DNA of 64,000 nucleotides from Crotalaria pallida (GCA_037953625.1 CM075650.1:123735706-123799705); one strand, 5' to 3'; shown: positions 35,248-48,660, numbered from the stretch's first letter. Translations and numbers: made by a program. Notes: generated by a model from the sequence alone, not told the origin.

Positions 35248-35301
35248 GAGCAGACGCAGTCCCCGGCCGAGCAGGATCACTCTCCCTCACAGGGAGAGTA
35301 A
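35248..35301 (+). other. Conserved GC-rich mini-exon tail in LTR F
   Basis: Reads EQTQSPAEQDHSPSQGE then stop. It matches the short tails at 41929 (LTR K) and 52762 (element 1 LTR). The acceptor before it is not clear and there is no ATG in frame, so coding is uncertain. Confidence 0.35.
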
Positions 35302-35738
35302 GTTATTTAGAGTCAGATAGGTGGATGGGTCTCGGCCAGTTGGGCTGAGCTAAAACACTGATTGTATTTTGAATGTCCGGGCTGAATGTATCTAAACTTA
35401 TACTCTATGTATTTGATGCATTTAAGTCTTCCGCTTTATTAACTCTGATGTTTTGTTATTAATGAAAGGAAATATTATTTTGGCAAATATCATAATCATC
35501 TTAAAAGAAATTTTAAAATCCTAATTTTGGGGTAAGTAAGGGTAATTATTATATAGGGTGTTACAGCAGGTATGTCAAAAAATGAATCAATTGGACTAGT
35601 GATGGAATTTAAACCAAAGAAGTTGAATATTAGATAAGTGATGAGTAAAATGTTATGTGTCATAAGTAAGCAATTTAACAAAGAAATAATTAAAATAGAG
35701 ACAGTGTTTGAGCATCTAATCCTTTAGGGGAGACTGAC

Positions 35739-35831
35739 CCACTAGGTGCCCTGTTAGGTGCCAAATGCCCCATTAGGTAAACGCCCCATCAGGTACAAAC
35801 GCCCCATTAGGCCCCAAACGCCCCGTTAGGC
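35739..35831. repeat. Left arm of the LTR K inverted-repeat array
   Basis: Six spaced units: CACTAGG, CTGTTAGG, CCATTAGG, CCATCAGG, CCATTAGG, CCGTTAGG. The arm at 41429-41535 gives the same series in inverse order. The two arms were about 130 bp apart before LTR C inserted between them. Confidence 0.8.
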
Positions 35832-35962
35832 GCTTGTGTAGCTAAAAGATTAGTGTGCTGCAAGATAAAAAGAAATGAACATGTGTAATTGAACAAAGGA
35901 AAAGTAAATGAAATTGAACATGGAAAAGAATGAGATTAGAATGAGTGAAGTAAAAGAGAATG

Positions 35963-38900
35963 TGTAACACCCCGATTTTGTTTCCCGAAAATGTTACATT
36001 TATTTATTATTTATTAGTGAAAATGAGGGCCAATTTTTTTTTACGCATGTTTCCAAAAACATTCACGAACAAATACAATTTACAATTCATTTTAATTTTC
36101 CAAAACATTCTTTATTATTAACTAATTACAAAAATAACCTTGCACATTTTCTCATAAAGAATTATCATTGCCTTCTCACAAAATCGAGATGTCATAACAT
36201 TCCCATCACATACACAAATCGTAAACTGAAATGCTTCTTCACATTTTAAACATTGTCAATAAGTTTACCAACAGTATTTCCAACATAATCATAAAATAAA
36301 AGAGTCTAGACATTAAGTTCCAAAATACATCAGAAGATAGGATAGTTACATCATATGTTATCCAGAGTATGACTTTCCTCAGTCGGACTCGACCCTAATC
36401 AAAACAAAATAAAACACCTAGACCACAAGACCTACGGGACTCCCTAAACTGCTGGCTGATCATCATCATCCTCCAATGCTGTCTCCTCCTCTTCAGCCTT
36501 CACATCCGCAGGTGGTGCGGCCTGCATACCATGAGCGTAGTACGTCCGAGGTCCTCCGTCCATATAGTCCCTCAAGGTAATGCGACCAATGTGCAGATCA
36601 ATCTGTGCTCCTCTCAGACGATGTTCAAGGTCCTAAATCTCCAACCGAGTCAAGCCTCTCCAAATCCATCCATCAGGGGTGACTTCCCACGCTCCCCCCG
36701 CTAGGGGCCACATGGTAATCTGGATGCTGACACCATTTGCCCGTTGCGTCCCCACGAAGAACGAAGAGAAACAACGAACAGGAGAAAGAATAAGCTTTTC
36801 CGGACGCATGTCATGCCAATAAGTCTGGCATACCATAACACATCTCAAGATTAAAATAAATAACAACGTAGATGCAAATGAATGATAATTAAATGCATGA
36901 TCCTCATCTTTGTTACTCAGCCACTTATTAATTCCACATCATTATTCTCATAGCAACTTTTACTGCCCTCAACATTGTATCACCATCACACTTGGTATTT
37001 CACACTAGTAACTTTCTCAGAGTATTTTATTAAGTCTTATCAAGAATTCACATTACTTGTAATGCCAGGGGAATTATAAGACATCACTGTGAAGGTTTTA
37101 TTATTAGGACACACGTCTACATCTCCTCCATATCCTCCCAAAACCTAGTCGGAAGCAAACGGGACGTATAGGAACCTTAACCCACGCCGGTCAAACAGTC
37201 AGGAAACCAACAGCATACAAATATGAATGGCAAGCCACAACCGCACAGGCCAGCTAACAAGACAATTGATATTCCACGCGATCCAATCTCCATCCGATCT
37301 TCCCGCCTCGTTCAGGTTCCCTCTCACCGTTTCGAATTTGATCAAGGGGGTGTCAGTAGTTTTCTAGTTCGCGGTGCAGAACACGCTACGATCCCTTGGG
37401 TTTTAATCCCCGATCACTTATAGACTAGTTCCGCCTAGAAAAGAACTCCAGGTTTCTTGATGTTTCACCGTCATCACCCTCCCCTATCACAATCACACAC
37501 CTGAATATTCGCAGATAGACAGAGTATCTTCCTCTCCACTACTTCACACTCATCTCACCGCATATAATTATTATCTTTAATATATGTATCAGTCTTATTA
37601 AAGGTTTTATTAATCCTATGGTCAGACGAGTCACCCTTATCCATCACTTCGGTGATCCTCGACCTCTAATTACGCGCAACTTTTCCTTATCGTCCAAATT
37701 TTTCCAATATCGCTTACTTAACTGATCAAGGCTCGAATCCACGGCATACTGCACACGTGGCCAGCTCAACTCATCATAACCATAATCATTGCATCACTTA
37801 TCAGAGAGTTCATTTCCACTTATTACTTTTGCATTACTTACTTTCTTCACGCATCACATTCATTCAATACTTTATTTTCATGCTTCAATGTCATGCATCA
37901 TGCTAAACATAATATAACGACATGAATCATTATGCATGAGCAGGCATCATGTAATCATATTCTCATGTCCACATAGCTCAATCGAATAATAACACTTAAA
38001 TGCAATAGTGATCTTAGTCTTTCGTGCGAGGAGCCAGACAATCACAGACCAATTGCCCTCACATTACTTAACCTTGTCAGATCACGATTCCGATTTAAAC
38101 AATCGAAACTAAACACAATTGCCCATGGCATACATTCCAGATAAGTTCTTATTCTCACCTTGATTACGATTCGAAACTCCTTGAGAATTCACGAAACTCT
38201 GATCTCCACGATCGTGATCCACAGCAACACCTTTAATTCCTCAAATCAAACAATATATATTAATATACAATTTCCTCTTCCTCAAATCGTTCCAAAGTAA
38301 AACCACAACTTAAATACATTAAAACTTCTTGAAAATAATCCATAAATAAATTTTATTAAAAACAAATATAGGTTGATGTTTTGCCTTGGACAGCACCTCG
38401 AAACAACTCCGAAAACACCGAAAAATTCACCGTTTTCAATCCGACTTTTTCCTAAATCAAGTACCACTTAAAAGCTTTGTTTTAAATCATTTAAACACAT
38501 TTTTAAAATTGAATAACAAGTTCAAACATTTCTGGACATCAAGGTACTGCTTCCAAAAATCACTTTTTAAAATTTCTGAAAACAACATAAAAGTACTTTT
38601 TGCTCCCAAACATTCCTTAATATAAAACCAACACTTTAACACTTTAAAATTCAAACTTTTTATCATAAAACAAAACTTGGACAACCACTAAACGAGGCCA
38701 TCAAATCCAAACAAATCAAATAAACCAAACTTTAAAAAAATCAATTAGTTTTCAAAGCTATTTTCATAACCAAGCATTTTCCAAAATTAGTTTTAAAATT
38801 CAAATGACAACAACACTTTAGCAAATCAATCCACACAAGTCATACACTTTTCAAATATCAAACAACACTTAGCAAAAAAATTCCTATCCTATTTAACTTA

Positions 38901-41421
38901 CCTTGGCTGAATCATACATAAAGACAAAACAATGTTCATAAATTTTTCTAACAACCTTAAAGCATCAAAACAACACTTTACCAATTAAATCTAAGCACCC
39001 ATTCAATTAACCAACACTTACTCACTTAGAGATCACATAATCGTTTCCAAAATAATTTCATTTTCATATTTACCCACTTTAACTCAATGAAACCGAATTG
39101 GATAAATTAAATAAACCAAGGATTACATGTTTAAACACTTTGAATCAACTTGATACATCATCATGCAATTTCATTTTCTCAAAACAAAACCACTTGGACA
39201 TACATGCACCTACAAACCGAATTAAACCAAAGAAATAAACCAAACACATTTAGTTTTCCTTGTTTTAAACAACTTAATCCTTTCAAGAATTATTATACAA
39301 ATTTATTTTCATACAACAATACTTCCTAAGTACAATTTCTATACATGGCCGAATTGAATCAAAAGAAACAAACTAAAAATTACAAACCTAAAACACATAA
39401 ACCAACTTAATTCAATTCAAGCATTCAAACGCCAATTTTATTTTCATGAAACTAAATCATACACACACATATTCACATCTGGGCACAAAACTTTACCAAA
39501 CAATTTTATTCATTCACTTCCTTTATAAAAATCAAGAATACATTTAGGAAAATAATTAAACTTATCAAATCATCAACACATATACAAAATAAACTCATTC
39601 ACCTAATTTTTCATGCCAAAACCAAATATACCTACACATGCAAGAACAAAACTTAACTTTTGAAAATCAAAAATCATTTTATTCCTTTTCTCTTGGTTTG
39701 GCCGAATTACATATACACAAGCATATACATTTTTTTTGTCAAATAAACACATAAACATACTTAGATTAATCACACTCTTATCAAAAATTATCCAATAAAA
39801 ATTATTAAATTTAATTACATAACTTCCTCCTCAAAACCGTATGGCCTAAAAATAAAACAAAGCATCACAAAATTCCATTTTTCATGCATTCTTTGATGAG
39901 AACTCAAAAATACACTTAATATATACCATCATCAATCCATGACATGCAAATAAAAATAAATTCATTTACCTCATATTAGACCTAAGGGCCGTGACATGCA
40001 TAGAGAAAATATAAGAAATTTTTGCAAATCAAATACACAAAACTCATAAACAATATTAACATACTTATACTCAAGCATTCCCATTAGAAATCATTGAACA
40101 AAAATTATTTTAAACACAAGGGGCCAAAACCGAATGCCCTCTCATCACACACATCCAACCAAAATTTCATTTTATCATGAAATTCCCCTTAGAAATCAAA
40201 AATATACCACTTAAATACCAATATTCATGAATCAATTACATTCAAAACAAAACAAAACTATTTTCCCCCAAACGAAACCCTAATCGTGACATGCATAGGG
40301 GAAATTGGAAATTTTTTTGTAAATCAACTTCAAATAACTCAAGAACATAATAAATCAACTCATTATCAAGCATAAAAACTTAAATCAAAGACCAAAAATT
40401 ATTTGAAGCAAAAAGGTAACAAAACCGTGAGCACCCTCAAGGTTGATGCATGTCCATTTTTTTGATTTCAATCCCAAATACAAGTAGAAACAAGTGTAGA
40501 AAAGATTAAGAAAACTTAAAAATAAACATGCATGAAGCTTTGAGCTTGAAACAACAAAAATCTGTCATGGAGCTTCATGAAACAAAAAATACAAAGAAGG
40601 AAAGAACAAGAACAAGAAGCTTTAAGCCATACCTAGAAGAAAACCAAGAAAAATGAGCAAAAATCCAAGTCTCCACCTTCCTCTTCCTTCTTCACTCCCT
40701 CGGCCTCTCCTTCTTTCTCTCTCCTTCTCTCTATTTTTTTTTTGTTCCTAACACTATGAAGATGCAAGAGGGGTATGTCTTGGACATGGAGGGTATTTAT
40801 AACAAAAACTAAAATGGGGTGAAAGGACTAAAGAGGGGGGTCTAACCATCCAACAAGGCAAGAGGGGCTTGGTTGCAATTTTTTTAATTGGGGTTCACCA
40901 CTAAAAAGAGGGGTTCGAATTATCTATGGGTCAAGAAGGTTGTATTTGCAATTTTATTTGTGTAGGCTTTAGGGACAAAATAGATTAGGTTTTTATGATA
41001 ACCACCCTAGGCTTTAATGGTGTTTAAGTTAGTGGGGAACATAATTAATCAAGGCATTAACTACATGTCTCCCTAGGGTTTAGGGTATATTTGAAATTTG
41101 AATTTGGCTCTTAAACTCAAATTTTTCCTTCCCTCTTACATACTTGGCCGTGACACACACACAAAGAGGGGAAATAAAATTTTCCTTTCAACTTTAAAGG
41201 AAGTACAAAATAAAAAATCTAATTTAAATAAAATAATATAATCCCACGGTTTTAAAATAATTAAAAACACAAAAATTCACAATTAAATAAATCCATGAAA
41301 ATCAAATCAATTACTAATTAAATTAAATTATGGAATTAAAATTTCATTCAATAAATCAAATAAATAATTTCTATTTCATTTTTAATTACTGAAAATAATT
41401 GAGGAAAATACGGGTGTTACA
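35963..41421 (-). repeat. Solo LTR C, 5.46 kb
   Basis: TGTAACACCCCG...CGGGTGTTACA with the perfect duplication GAATG (35958-35962 and 41422-41426). It is oriented minus by homology to LTR A. Minus reading gives a TATA-like TATAAATACC near 40797, a leader with no ATG after the expected start, a donor TTCTAG/GTATGG near 40632, a long A/T-rich intron-like region (36730-40630) with no supported gene, and ORF C. No internal region is attached. Confidence 0.88.
36444..36713 (-). pseudogene. LTR-embedded ORF C, homologue of ORF A with an internal stop
   Basis: Starts MWPLAGGAWEV, matching the MDPV...GRWEV start of ORF A. It continues W.W.GLTRLEI, hits a TAG at 36633-36635 where A has Phe, and stays open afterwards: DLEHRLRGAQIDL, GGPRTYYAHG, then an acidic tail to the stop at 36444. 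A likely acceptor (GGTGTCAG) lies 12 bases before the ATG, and the LTR C leader has no ATG. One nonsense change breaks an otherwise conserved frame of about 90 codons. Confidence 0.6.
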
Positions 41422-41428
41422 GAATGGA

Positions 41429-41535
41429 CCTAACGGGTGTGTTATGGCCTAATGGGTGTAAAAGGGACCTGATGGGTGTAAAACTACCTAATGGGTGACA
41501 TATGACCTAACAGGTGCACTAAATCCTATTGGTGA
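41429..41535. repeat. Right arm of the LTR K inverted-repeat array
   Basis: CCTAACGG, CCTAATGG, CCTGATGG, CCTAATGG, CCTAACAGG, CCTATTGG in order. This is the mirror of the left arm at 35739-35831, including the position of the variant units. Confidence 0.8.
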
Positions 41536-41928
41536 AGAATAATGGGAACGGTTTGTGTGGGTGCCTGGTCAAGTAAGACGCGTAAGGATTTACGTGCAAT
41601 GATCGTGTAAGACTCATGTCAACTCATGAGCAACTGTAAGACGCCCATGGAGTTGTGCGCAATGATGGACACACACAAGCCCTAAAAGACATGTTAAAAT
41701 GTGAACGAGTTAAGAAAAGGAAATGGGATGAGAATAAGAATTAAAATAATGTGGTGTGTGAGTGAGCATGATTGGAATGAGGTGTGTGAATGAGCATGAT
41801 TGGAATGGGAATGCAAGGATATGATCTATATGACTATTGTGTTTGACTTGGTATGTTATTATGTCTAGTTAGAAACTGCTTTTCTAAATTATGTGTAATG
41901 CTTACCTCCTTACTGTTTTTATACAGGT

Positions 41929-41991
41929 ACCGAGCTTGAGCTAGCACAACCCCCGGCCGAGCAGGAGTACTCTCCCTCTCAGGGAGAGTAA
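41929..41991 (+). other. Conserved GC-rich mini-exon in LTR K
   Basis: It follows a strong acceptor-like site (TACTGTTTTTATACAG, ending 41926). It reads TELELAQPPAEQEYSPSQGE then stop, matching element 1's LTR at 52762. There is no ATG in frame, so it is either the last exon of a spliced ORF or conserved only as DNA. Confidence 0.4.
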
Positions 41992-42440
41992 ATAGTTGTA
42001 GTGTTGTTTTATTTTGGTAGTTGTCCTGGCTATTTTTGGGTTGATTATGATGTTGGTTTTTGTATATGAATTGTAAAGAAATATTTTTGGGATTAGCCAG
42101 GACTACTCCTTATGGGAAAAGAGTCTTATTTTGGGAAATTTAAACAATTCCTAAACTTGTTAATATTTTATGAATTTTCGTGGTGTATATAACTCTGATG
42201 GTTGACGCATTATGATGCGAGATGATATGTTTGGCCTCGATGGCTTTCTGGATCATTTGTTTATTGTTATAACAGGTTCACAGAAAAACTTAATTTTTGG
42301 AATGTCCATATATAAAACAAAGGGAAACTCTGTCCGTTTTCACGGAGATTTTTATAAGTAAAAGGGGTTTTAAAAAGAAAATATTAAGTTCACTATTTCA
42401 ATAAGGGTGATTAAGGGTATTTATAAAGTAGGGTGTTACA

Positions 42441-45364
42441 ACACGCACACACGACAATTGCCACTATACTACTAACTCAGAGATCACTAGGTTCCGATCA
42501 TTGAGATGATTAGAAATGTCCTAATACATTACCTAACACCACAGTGTCTTAGGGAAACTCCTTTCTCACCTTGATTGCTAGTGAAAAAGCCCAAAGAGTC
42601 CACGCGGGTACTATCCTCTGACGCACGTCCACGATCAACGCCTTTTAAGTCCTCGCGATAAACATCTTACGTTAATATTATACTTCTAACCAAGCACTAA
42701 TTCATAACTAAAAAAAATATTTTCCGAAAACTTAGATTAAATTCCTTTGGGTAAAGTCAAACACCAATCTTTTCTCAAATTCATTCCAAAACTTTTTAAC
42801 ACTTTTAATTCCTCAAAACCATTATAAAATAATCAACAAAATAATTTTAAATAAATGAATTAGTTGTTGGTCCGTCTTGGACAGTAGCTAGTTTGAACCC
42901 GAAAACACCGAAAAATTTCACTTTTTAAACCCAACTTGTTCCTATATCACATACTACTAAAAACATAAACTTTAAACCACTTGAAAACACTTTTCAACAT
43001 GAAAATAATCCAAATTAAATTCTGGACAGCATTATAATCAATCCCATAAATCATTTTTCCAAATTTAAAATCACCGTAAAGTCATAAATAATTCACATAG
43101 CATAAATCCTTAAAGTAAACACTTAAACAATTATTTTTCAGGCCTTAACAGTATAAAACAAAAGTTGAACAACATCATTATCATTGAGTTCCATACTCAT
43201 ACATGCATTCCAACTTAATTAAAAATCACTTTTCAAGCATCAAATTATTTTTCTAAGCATTCATGGACTTGGAACAAATTTTGGACAGCATGCTTACAAG
43301 TTCCCTAATTCCCGAACAAACATAATCAAATCACATCAAAGATCAAATATTTTTCTAAGGCAAACTATTCTAACCAAATACCTAACACATACACTCAAAA
43401 CTAATCTCAAATACAACAACGCAAGATGAAAATCACTTCCTTTTTCCTTATACATTATTCGGCCATCACATCCCTAAAGAGGAAAATTATTTTTTTCCTT
43501 GGTTCCTTTCATGGATCCATTTCTTATTAAGGGATTTTATCCTTTGGCTTCATAATAAAAATAAAACAAAGTAAAATAAAATAGCACCTCTTTGTATGTC
43601 ATTAAAAATCCTCTCTTTTTCACAAAAGAACAACACTTTAACATTCCAAAGTTACATACACACATATATAATTTATTTCCTTTCATTTTTACTAACATGC
43701 AAAGTTTCTAAACATGTAACAAAATAAAATCTTCTAACAATTATTTTCTTCTTACAAAAATAAAGCCTAAACCGAAAATAGCAAAGAAAATAAACTAATC
43801 TCCCTCACATTTTATTTTTTTTACATGCACCGAATATTACCTATACAAATAATATTTTTCACTTTATAAAAATTAATCCTTTAATCATTTATTCATACAA
43901 ACCGAAATAAATAGGTGAAATAAAATAAAACTAATCCACTTAATATATATATATAAATACATGCACCGAAGCAAACAAGAAAATAAATAAATAATGTCAC
44001 AACATATTTAATACTTAAATCAAACAAAACTCATCAAGATATAGACATGCATGTACTTAGAAAAACAAAACCAATCTATTATATATATGTGTGTGTGTGT
44101 ATATATAAACCGAAACACACACACAAAAAATATTAACTCGCAAAAATATTTATACACATATATATATATACATATACCTATACCGAAGCAAGGAAGTAAA
44201 ATAACATCAATATTTTGCTTCGTGGTAATAGATTTTTCTTCTACCAAAAAAAATTATATGTACCGAAAATAAACAAATAAATGGGCTTCAAAATAAAATA
44301 AATCGATCATGCATTCTTTGCTCTTCAAAACAAACATGGATCTAGGCATGCATGCATTAGAAACTAATAGATCATGAACACTAACCAAACAAACATCAAG
44401 TTTTGAAGAAGAAGTTCCATTAAAGTCAACAAATAAATAACATAGAAACACTATGGAAGGATAAGAATACCAATAAAGTGAGTTTTGAAGTTGAGAAAAA
44501 TCAAAATGCTCCCTCCTCTTCTTTCCTTTTCCTCTTGGCCCTTCTCCCTCTCTCTTTCTCTTAAATTTTTTTCTCTTCTTTTAGAATGTGAAATTGCAAA
44601 AGTGAAATGAGAGAATGAGAGGGGGGATTTATAATGGTGAGGGAAAGTGGGGTTGGTTGGCTAAAAAGTGGGGTTCAAAGAAATCAAGGGTCAATGGCAT
44701 CCCTTGTAATTTGTTTGAACTTTAAGGTTGAAGGGTTAAAGTGAAAAAGTAAGGTAAAAAGTAGGTTAGTTTTTATTTTAGGTAAAAAGTAGGTTTCTTG
44801 GTAAACTAAATGATGATTACACTTTTTGAATTTCAATAAAAGTGGAATATGAAATTTGATTTTCATTTGGCTTGTTCAACAAGCTTGAAAATTCTACTCC
44901 CTCCTTCCTCCTTGAGGCCGTGGCACACTGGAGGGAAATTAAATTTTTCCTCCCTACTTTAAAGGAAGTACAAAAATCAAAACCTTAGAATAATTAATTA
45001 AATAAATTAATATGATTTTTGTAAAGTCAAAAACATAAAATTCACAACTTTATCAGTTTACATAATTCATACTTGTAGAAATAAATTATGCACTTTAAAA
45101 GGATCTCATAGACTATAAAATTATTTCATTTGATTCAAGAATGACAAAGTTATGGAATTATGACAATTTTATAAATTAAATCAAAATAATAAATCGAAGT
45201 TAAAAATTAACATGAAATAATTAAATAACACTTTTCCGATCAAATCAAATTTCATAATCATAATAATCTTACGTATTTTTATTAAACTCAAGTAAAATAC
45301 TTTTATAAGGATTTTCAAATAAATTTTCTAATTAAATTAAATAAGGAAAATTGCGGGTATTACA
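42441..45364 (-). repeat. LTR L, right-hand part of a C-type LTR
   Basis: Ends GCGGGTATTACA and follows the LTR C layout from C position about 38040 onward. LTR K is inserted in it, and the ORF-bearing part lies outside the window. TA/CA microsatellites at 44075-44175. No gene is supported. Confidence 0.65.
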
Positions 45365-46325
45365 GTATTTATAGAAAATCCAAAGCTTGAGGTGAAAGCC
45401 TTTAAAGATGGGGTTTAAAGAAAACCAAAAGGTAAGGGTAAAAATGTCATTTCTTGGGTTAGTGAAAGTAGAAAAAGTGCTTTTCTTGGGAAGAAAAATT
45501 TATCATTTCACTTTTTGAATTTGAAATTTGAATTTGAAAGAAGCTTACATGAGAAGATTTGAGTTTAAGAGAAGCTTGTATGAGAAGCTTTGAATTTGAA
45601 AGAAGCTTGTATAAGAAGCTTGATGTTTGAAAGAAGTTTGCACGAGAAGCTAAAAATTTCTTCCTTTCTCTTTAATTTAAAACCGTGGGAAATTTATACA
45701 TATGGGGAAAATAAAATTTTTCTCATACAATAAGGAATGTATTAAAAATCATACATTAATTTAATAAAATGATGAAACACTAAGGTTTTGCATAAAATCA
45801 TTTAAAATACAAAATCTTCACAAAATAGAAAATTAGGCATTCATACTTAGAAATTTATTCTACATTTTCATATGATCATTTTGACCATAAAATCATTTTA
45901 TTTGAGTCACATGAAAAAGTTATGCATTTAGGAATTTCTTATAAACTTTAACAAATAAATAAATAAATATCAAATCATCACTCATAATTAAAATCCAAAA
46001 CTAATAACTTTCAATTTCATAAAAAAAATTGATTTCCATACACTTAACACTTTTGTGAAGTCACATTAGAGAAATCACATTTCAAATAATAAATAATAAA
46101 ATAACATTAATTAATCAAAACCACACATAGACCATGTAACTTGGATTTCCACCTAAGTTACTACATAGTTTCAGTATTTTCACTACTCTTTGTACTTTCG
46201 TGATAAATTTTCATGCATGCAAACATAAATCAAATAAATATATTTATTTAAATACGAAAAGAAATATTCCAATATTAAATCATAAAAATATCAATTTATT
46301 CAAGTAGGAAAATTACGGTATTACA
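45365..46325 (-). repeat. LTR M, right end of another C-type LTR
   Basis: Ends TACGGTATTACA. It begins TATTTATAG, equivalent to the TATA region of LTR L, so LTR L inserted near the promoter. AGAAGCTT motifs repeat at about 45540-45650. No gene seen. Confidence 0.55.
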
Positions 46326-46583
46326 TGCCTAGCCTTACAAATTTTCCTAAGAGAATGGAATGAGGTTTCAAAGGAGCTTTAAGAGTTGAGCTTGTGCATT
46401 TGTTGTTCCCACTTTAAGTCCTTGTCTATTATCATCAAAACTTCACCATCAAGATGTGTTGACTTCTAACACCATTTTGTCTTTGCCTCTCCCATCATGT
46501 TATGCACAATCTAGCACACAATCACACAAGGTCACAAAAGAAAAGCATATCGAACTATGCTTAAGGACAACCATTACTATACA
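46326..46583 (-). other. Remnant next to LTR G, probably internal sequence of the LTR H element
   Basis: Non-coding. Its right end (46530-46578) resembles 51737-51790, which precedes the PBS of LTR H. Confidence 0.4.
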
Positions 46584-46763
46584 TGTAACATCCCCAAATT
46601 TATTAAATAGTTATATGTGTTTAGTAGTAAAAATTTATTTTAAGTAGTTATAAATTTTAGTAATATAATTCTAAGAAAATGAAATTTTAATGTTTTAGTA
46701 TGTGTTTTATTTTTAGTGAGGTTTTGGAATGGGTTAAATTGTATTTTAAAAAAAATGCATCAG

Positions 46764-46890
46764 GTCTGATGGGCTGCGCCTAGGCGCGCACCAGCCTTGC
46801 CCATCAGACGCACCAGTTGGTGCACCAGAACCCAGCTAGCCGCAACACCAGAATTAGGCACCACACGCATCAGCTGGTGCTGATCATTTT
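46764..46890. repeat. GC-rich palindromes in LTR G promoter region
   Basis: TCTGATGGGC and GCCCATCAGA form a 10-bp stem around GCGCCTAGGCGC. CACCAG motifs follow, including the self-complementary GCACCAGTTGGTGC. Confidence 0.65.
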
Positions 46891-47767
46891 TGCACCAGAA
46901 ACAAGCACCACTCTTCCCTTTTCTCTCAAGACCGATTTTCCCCTCTCAAAGCCTAGGTCTTTCAATCTCAAAAATCAACATAAAAATCCAATAAATCATC
47001 ATCATATACTTGTTTTCCATCTCAAATCCATGACTTTCCCTCTCTAAAATCACTTATTACTCCTTCTCCTCACTTCTCCATCACCAAACCCAAAACCCTA
47101 ACTTCCCAAATCAAAGGGCTTTGGTCATAGAACTAAGAAAGAAGAACTAAAAGGGTGTAGAAAACAAGAATCTAGGAGCTAAAGTGGGTGATTGGAGCTT
47201 GAGAGGAGCCTCTCCCTCTCTAGCATTCTTCCTTTCTCTCTCCTCCAAATTGTAAGAGGGGAGATATTGTTTTTAATTAGGGGAAGGAATTAATTATGCT
47301 AATATGTGTATAAAGATGTGTATGTTTGAATTGTGTATACTTATTAATTTGTTTATGCCATAAACATAGAGTTTTCTCAATTGATGAATGATAAGGATGA
47401 TGCTTATGTTTGGAATTTTCAATATATAAAGAAATAAATATGATTATCATAGTTATTGAAATTATTATTACGTGTTAAATGTAAATCTATGTGATTCTTG
47501 AACCTAGGATTATGTAAGCTAATGAATGATGAGTGTAACGACCCAACTTTCTAACCTTTAATTACTTATAAATAAAGTAGAGAAAAATTTTTGCCAAAAT
47601 AAGTTTAGAAACTTTATCATTTTAAAAGCGGAAGCAACTTGTACATAACATCATTACGGAATAAACATAGAAGTTTTACAACTTATAACATAGTAGTTCA
47701 AACTATAAAGTAAACAAAACGGACTCCGAGCTACTTAATATACTAATCGTAACCCAGAGCATGGTTC

Positions 47768-47845
47768 TCAAAACTCCATCATTGGAAAGGGAATTCCGCA
47801 TCCCTTGCCAGCACTATTCTTCCCCTTGGAAGACAGGATCTCCAT
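47768..47845 (-). CDS. Possible 25-codon ORF at the LTR E splice acceptor
   Basis: The ATG lies three bases after TTGCCCTTGTAG, the same spacing and acceptor as ORFs B and D. It reads MEILSSKGK and ends MMEF. It may be a collapsed version of the longer LTR ORFs. No homologue was recognised. Confidence 0.3.
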   Translation of the reverse strand: MEILSSKGKNSAGKGCGIPFPMMEF

Positions 47846-48302
47846 TACCTACAAGGGCAACAAGGGAGTAAGTCATAGCTAATCACGTTAAAACGAATGA
47901 TAATAATAGTGGCTAAAAACTACAAACACAAGTAGTAACAATTTACAAATGCATGTACATATGCCAAACCCCTTTTTATTCAAGCAATTAATCTTATTGT
48001 TAATGGCATGATGCATGCTTATCTCAACAATATCCTGGGGCATCGCAGCTTGGAGGAAAGTGGGTCATCCTGAGCTTCCTCCGCTCGACCCTTCACGACA
48101 GACAGCGTGTACGACAGACAGCGTAAAAACATCTCAACAAGCTGGAGCAATTAATGCATGAATGCAACCATAATTCATTATCAATCCTCATTATCGATTC
48201 ATTATCATTTCCATCAAGGACATAGTCCATCATTTCATCTTTCAATCCGTTAATCTCATCTTTAACTTTTCTTTTAGCTGGTGCTGATGCTTTCAGAAAA
48301 GG

Positions 48303-48660
48303 CCATCAGCGGCATAGCCACTTTGTGATGGGATTAATTATTTCAGTTTAACAGTTTCAGGAAAAGTCCATCAGCGGCCTAGCCACATTGTGATGGTTTT
48401 AGAAATAGTATTTAATTCCTTCATTTATAATCCATCGGGGCATAGCCTCCTATTGATGGTCATTGCAACGACCCCATTGGGACTCCTATAGGAAAATATC
48501 AACCAAGTGAATAAAAACTTTCACTGGGACATCTATAGGATAAATATCGACCAAATGGGTGTACGCACTTCCGTTGGGACTCCTGTAGGGAAATTATCAA
48601 CCACTGAATAAAATTCCAGTAGGACACCTCCAGGATAGTTATCAACCAAACGGGATTAAG
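48303..48660. repeat. Two stem-loop arrays in LTR E
   Basis: Three compound hairpins at 48303-48331, 48368-48396 and 48432-48459: CCATCA/TGATGG outer stem, GGC/GCC inner stem. Then four units of about 55 bp (48474-48660) with TTGGGACTCCTATAGGA- and ATATCAACCA-type cores. Confidence 0.7.

Larger units (their letters stand above)
14599..35565 (+). repeat. Solo LTR F, split by the copia dimer
   Basis: Starts TGTAACATCCCG and ends AGGGTGTTACA, flanked by the perfect duplication GCAGG (14594-14598 and 35566-35570). Its own sequence is 14599-14691 plus 34154-35565, about 1.5 kb. It shows a GC-rich U3, two hairpin-forming repeats (34521-34594), an AATAAAAG box near 34614, a leader without ATG, a donor GGTTTGAG/GTAAGGAGTGAG near 34943 and a GC-rich mini-exon at 35248. 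There is no internal region, so it is a solo LTR left by LTR-LTR recombination. Confidence 0.88.
13518..42440 (+). repeat. LTR K, gypsy-type LTR in three pieces
   Basis: Pieces are 13518-14598, 35571-35962 and 41427-42440, separated by solo LTRs F and C. The right end is TAGGGTGTTACA. The left approximately 250 bp is missing, presumably beyond LTR B. It resembles the element 1 LTR: both share AACGAAGAAGTTATG then ATCGAT palindromes then an A-rich TATA region. A donor-like GGTTGAG/GTAAGGAGTGAG lies near 14324 and an acceptor ...TTTTTATACAG at 41926. The putative intron holds an inverted-repeat array interrupted by LTR C. No protein gene was seen in 13518-14598. Confidence 0.75.

Noticed and set aside
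36633..36866. 77-codon minus ORF taken as a gene by itself
   Set aside because: It is the first part of ORF C read through the intron, ended by the internal stop.
44020..44272. Small ORFs over TA/CA repeats
   Set aside because: Simple-sequence translation with no coding signs.
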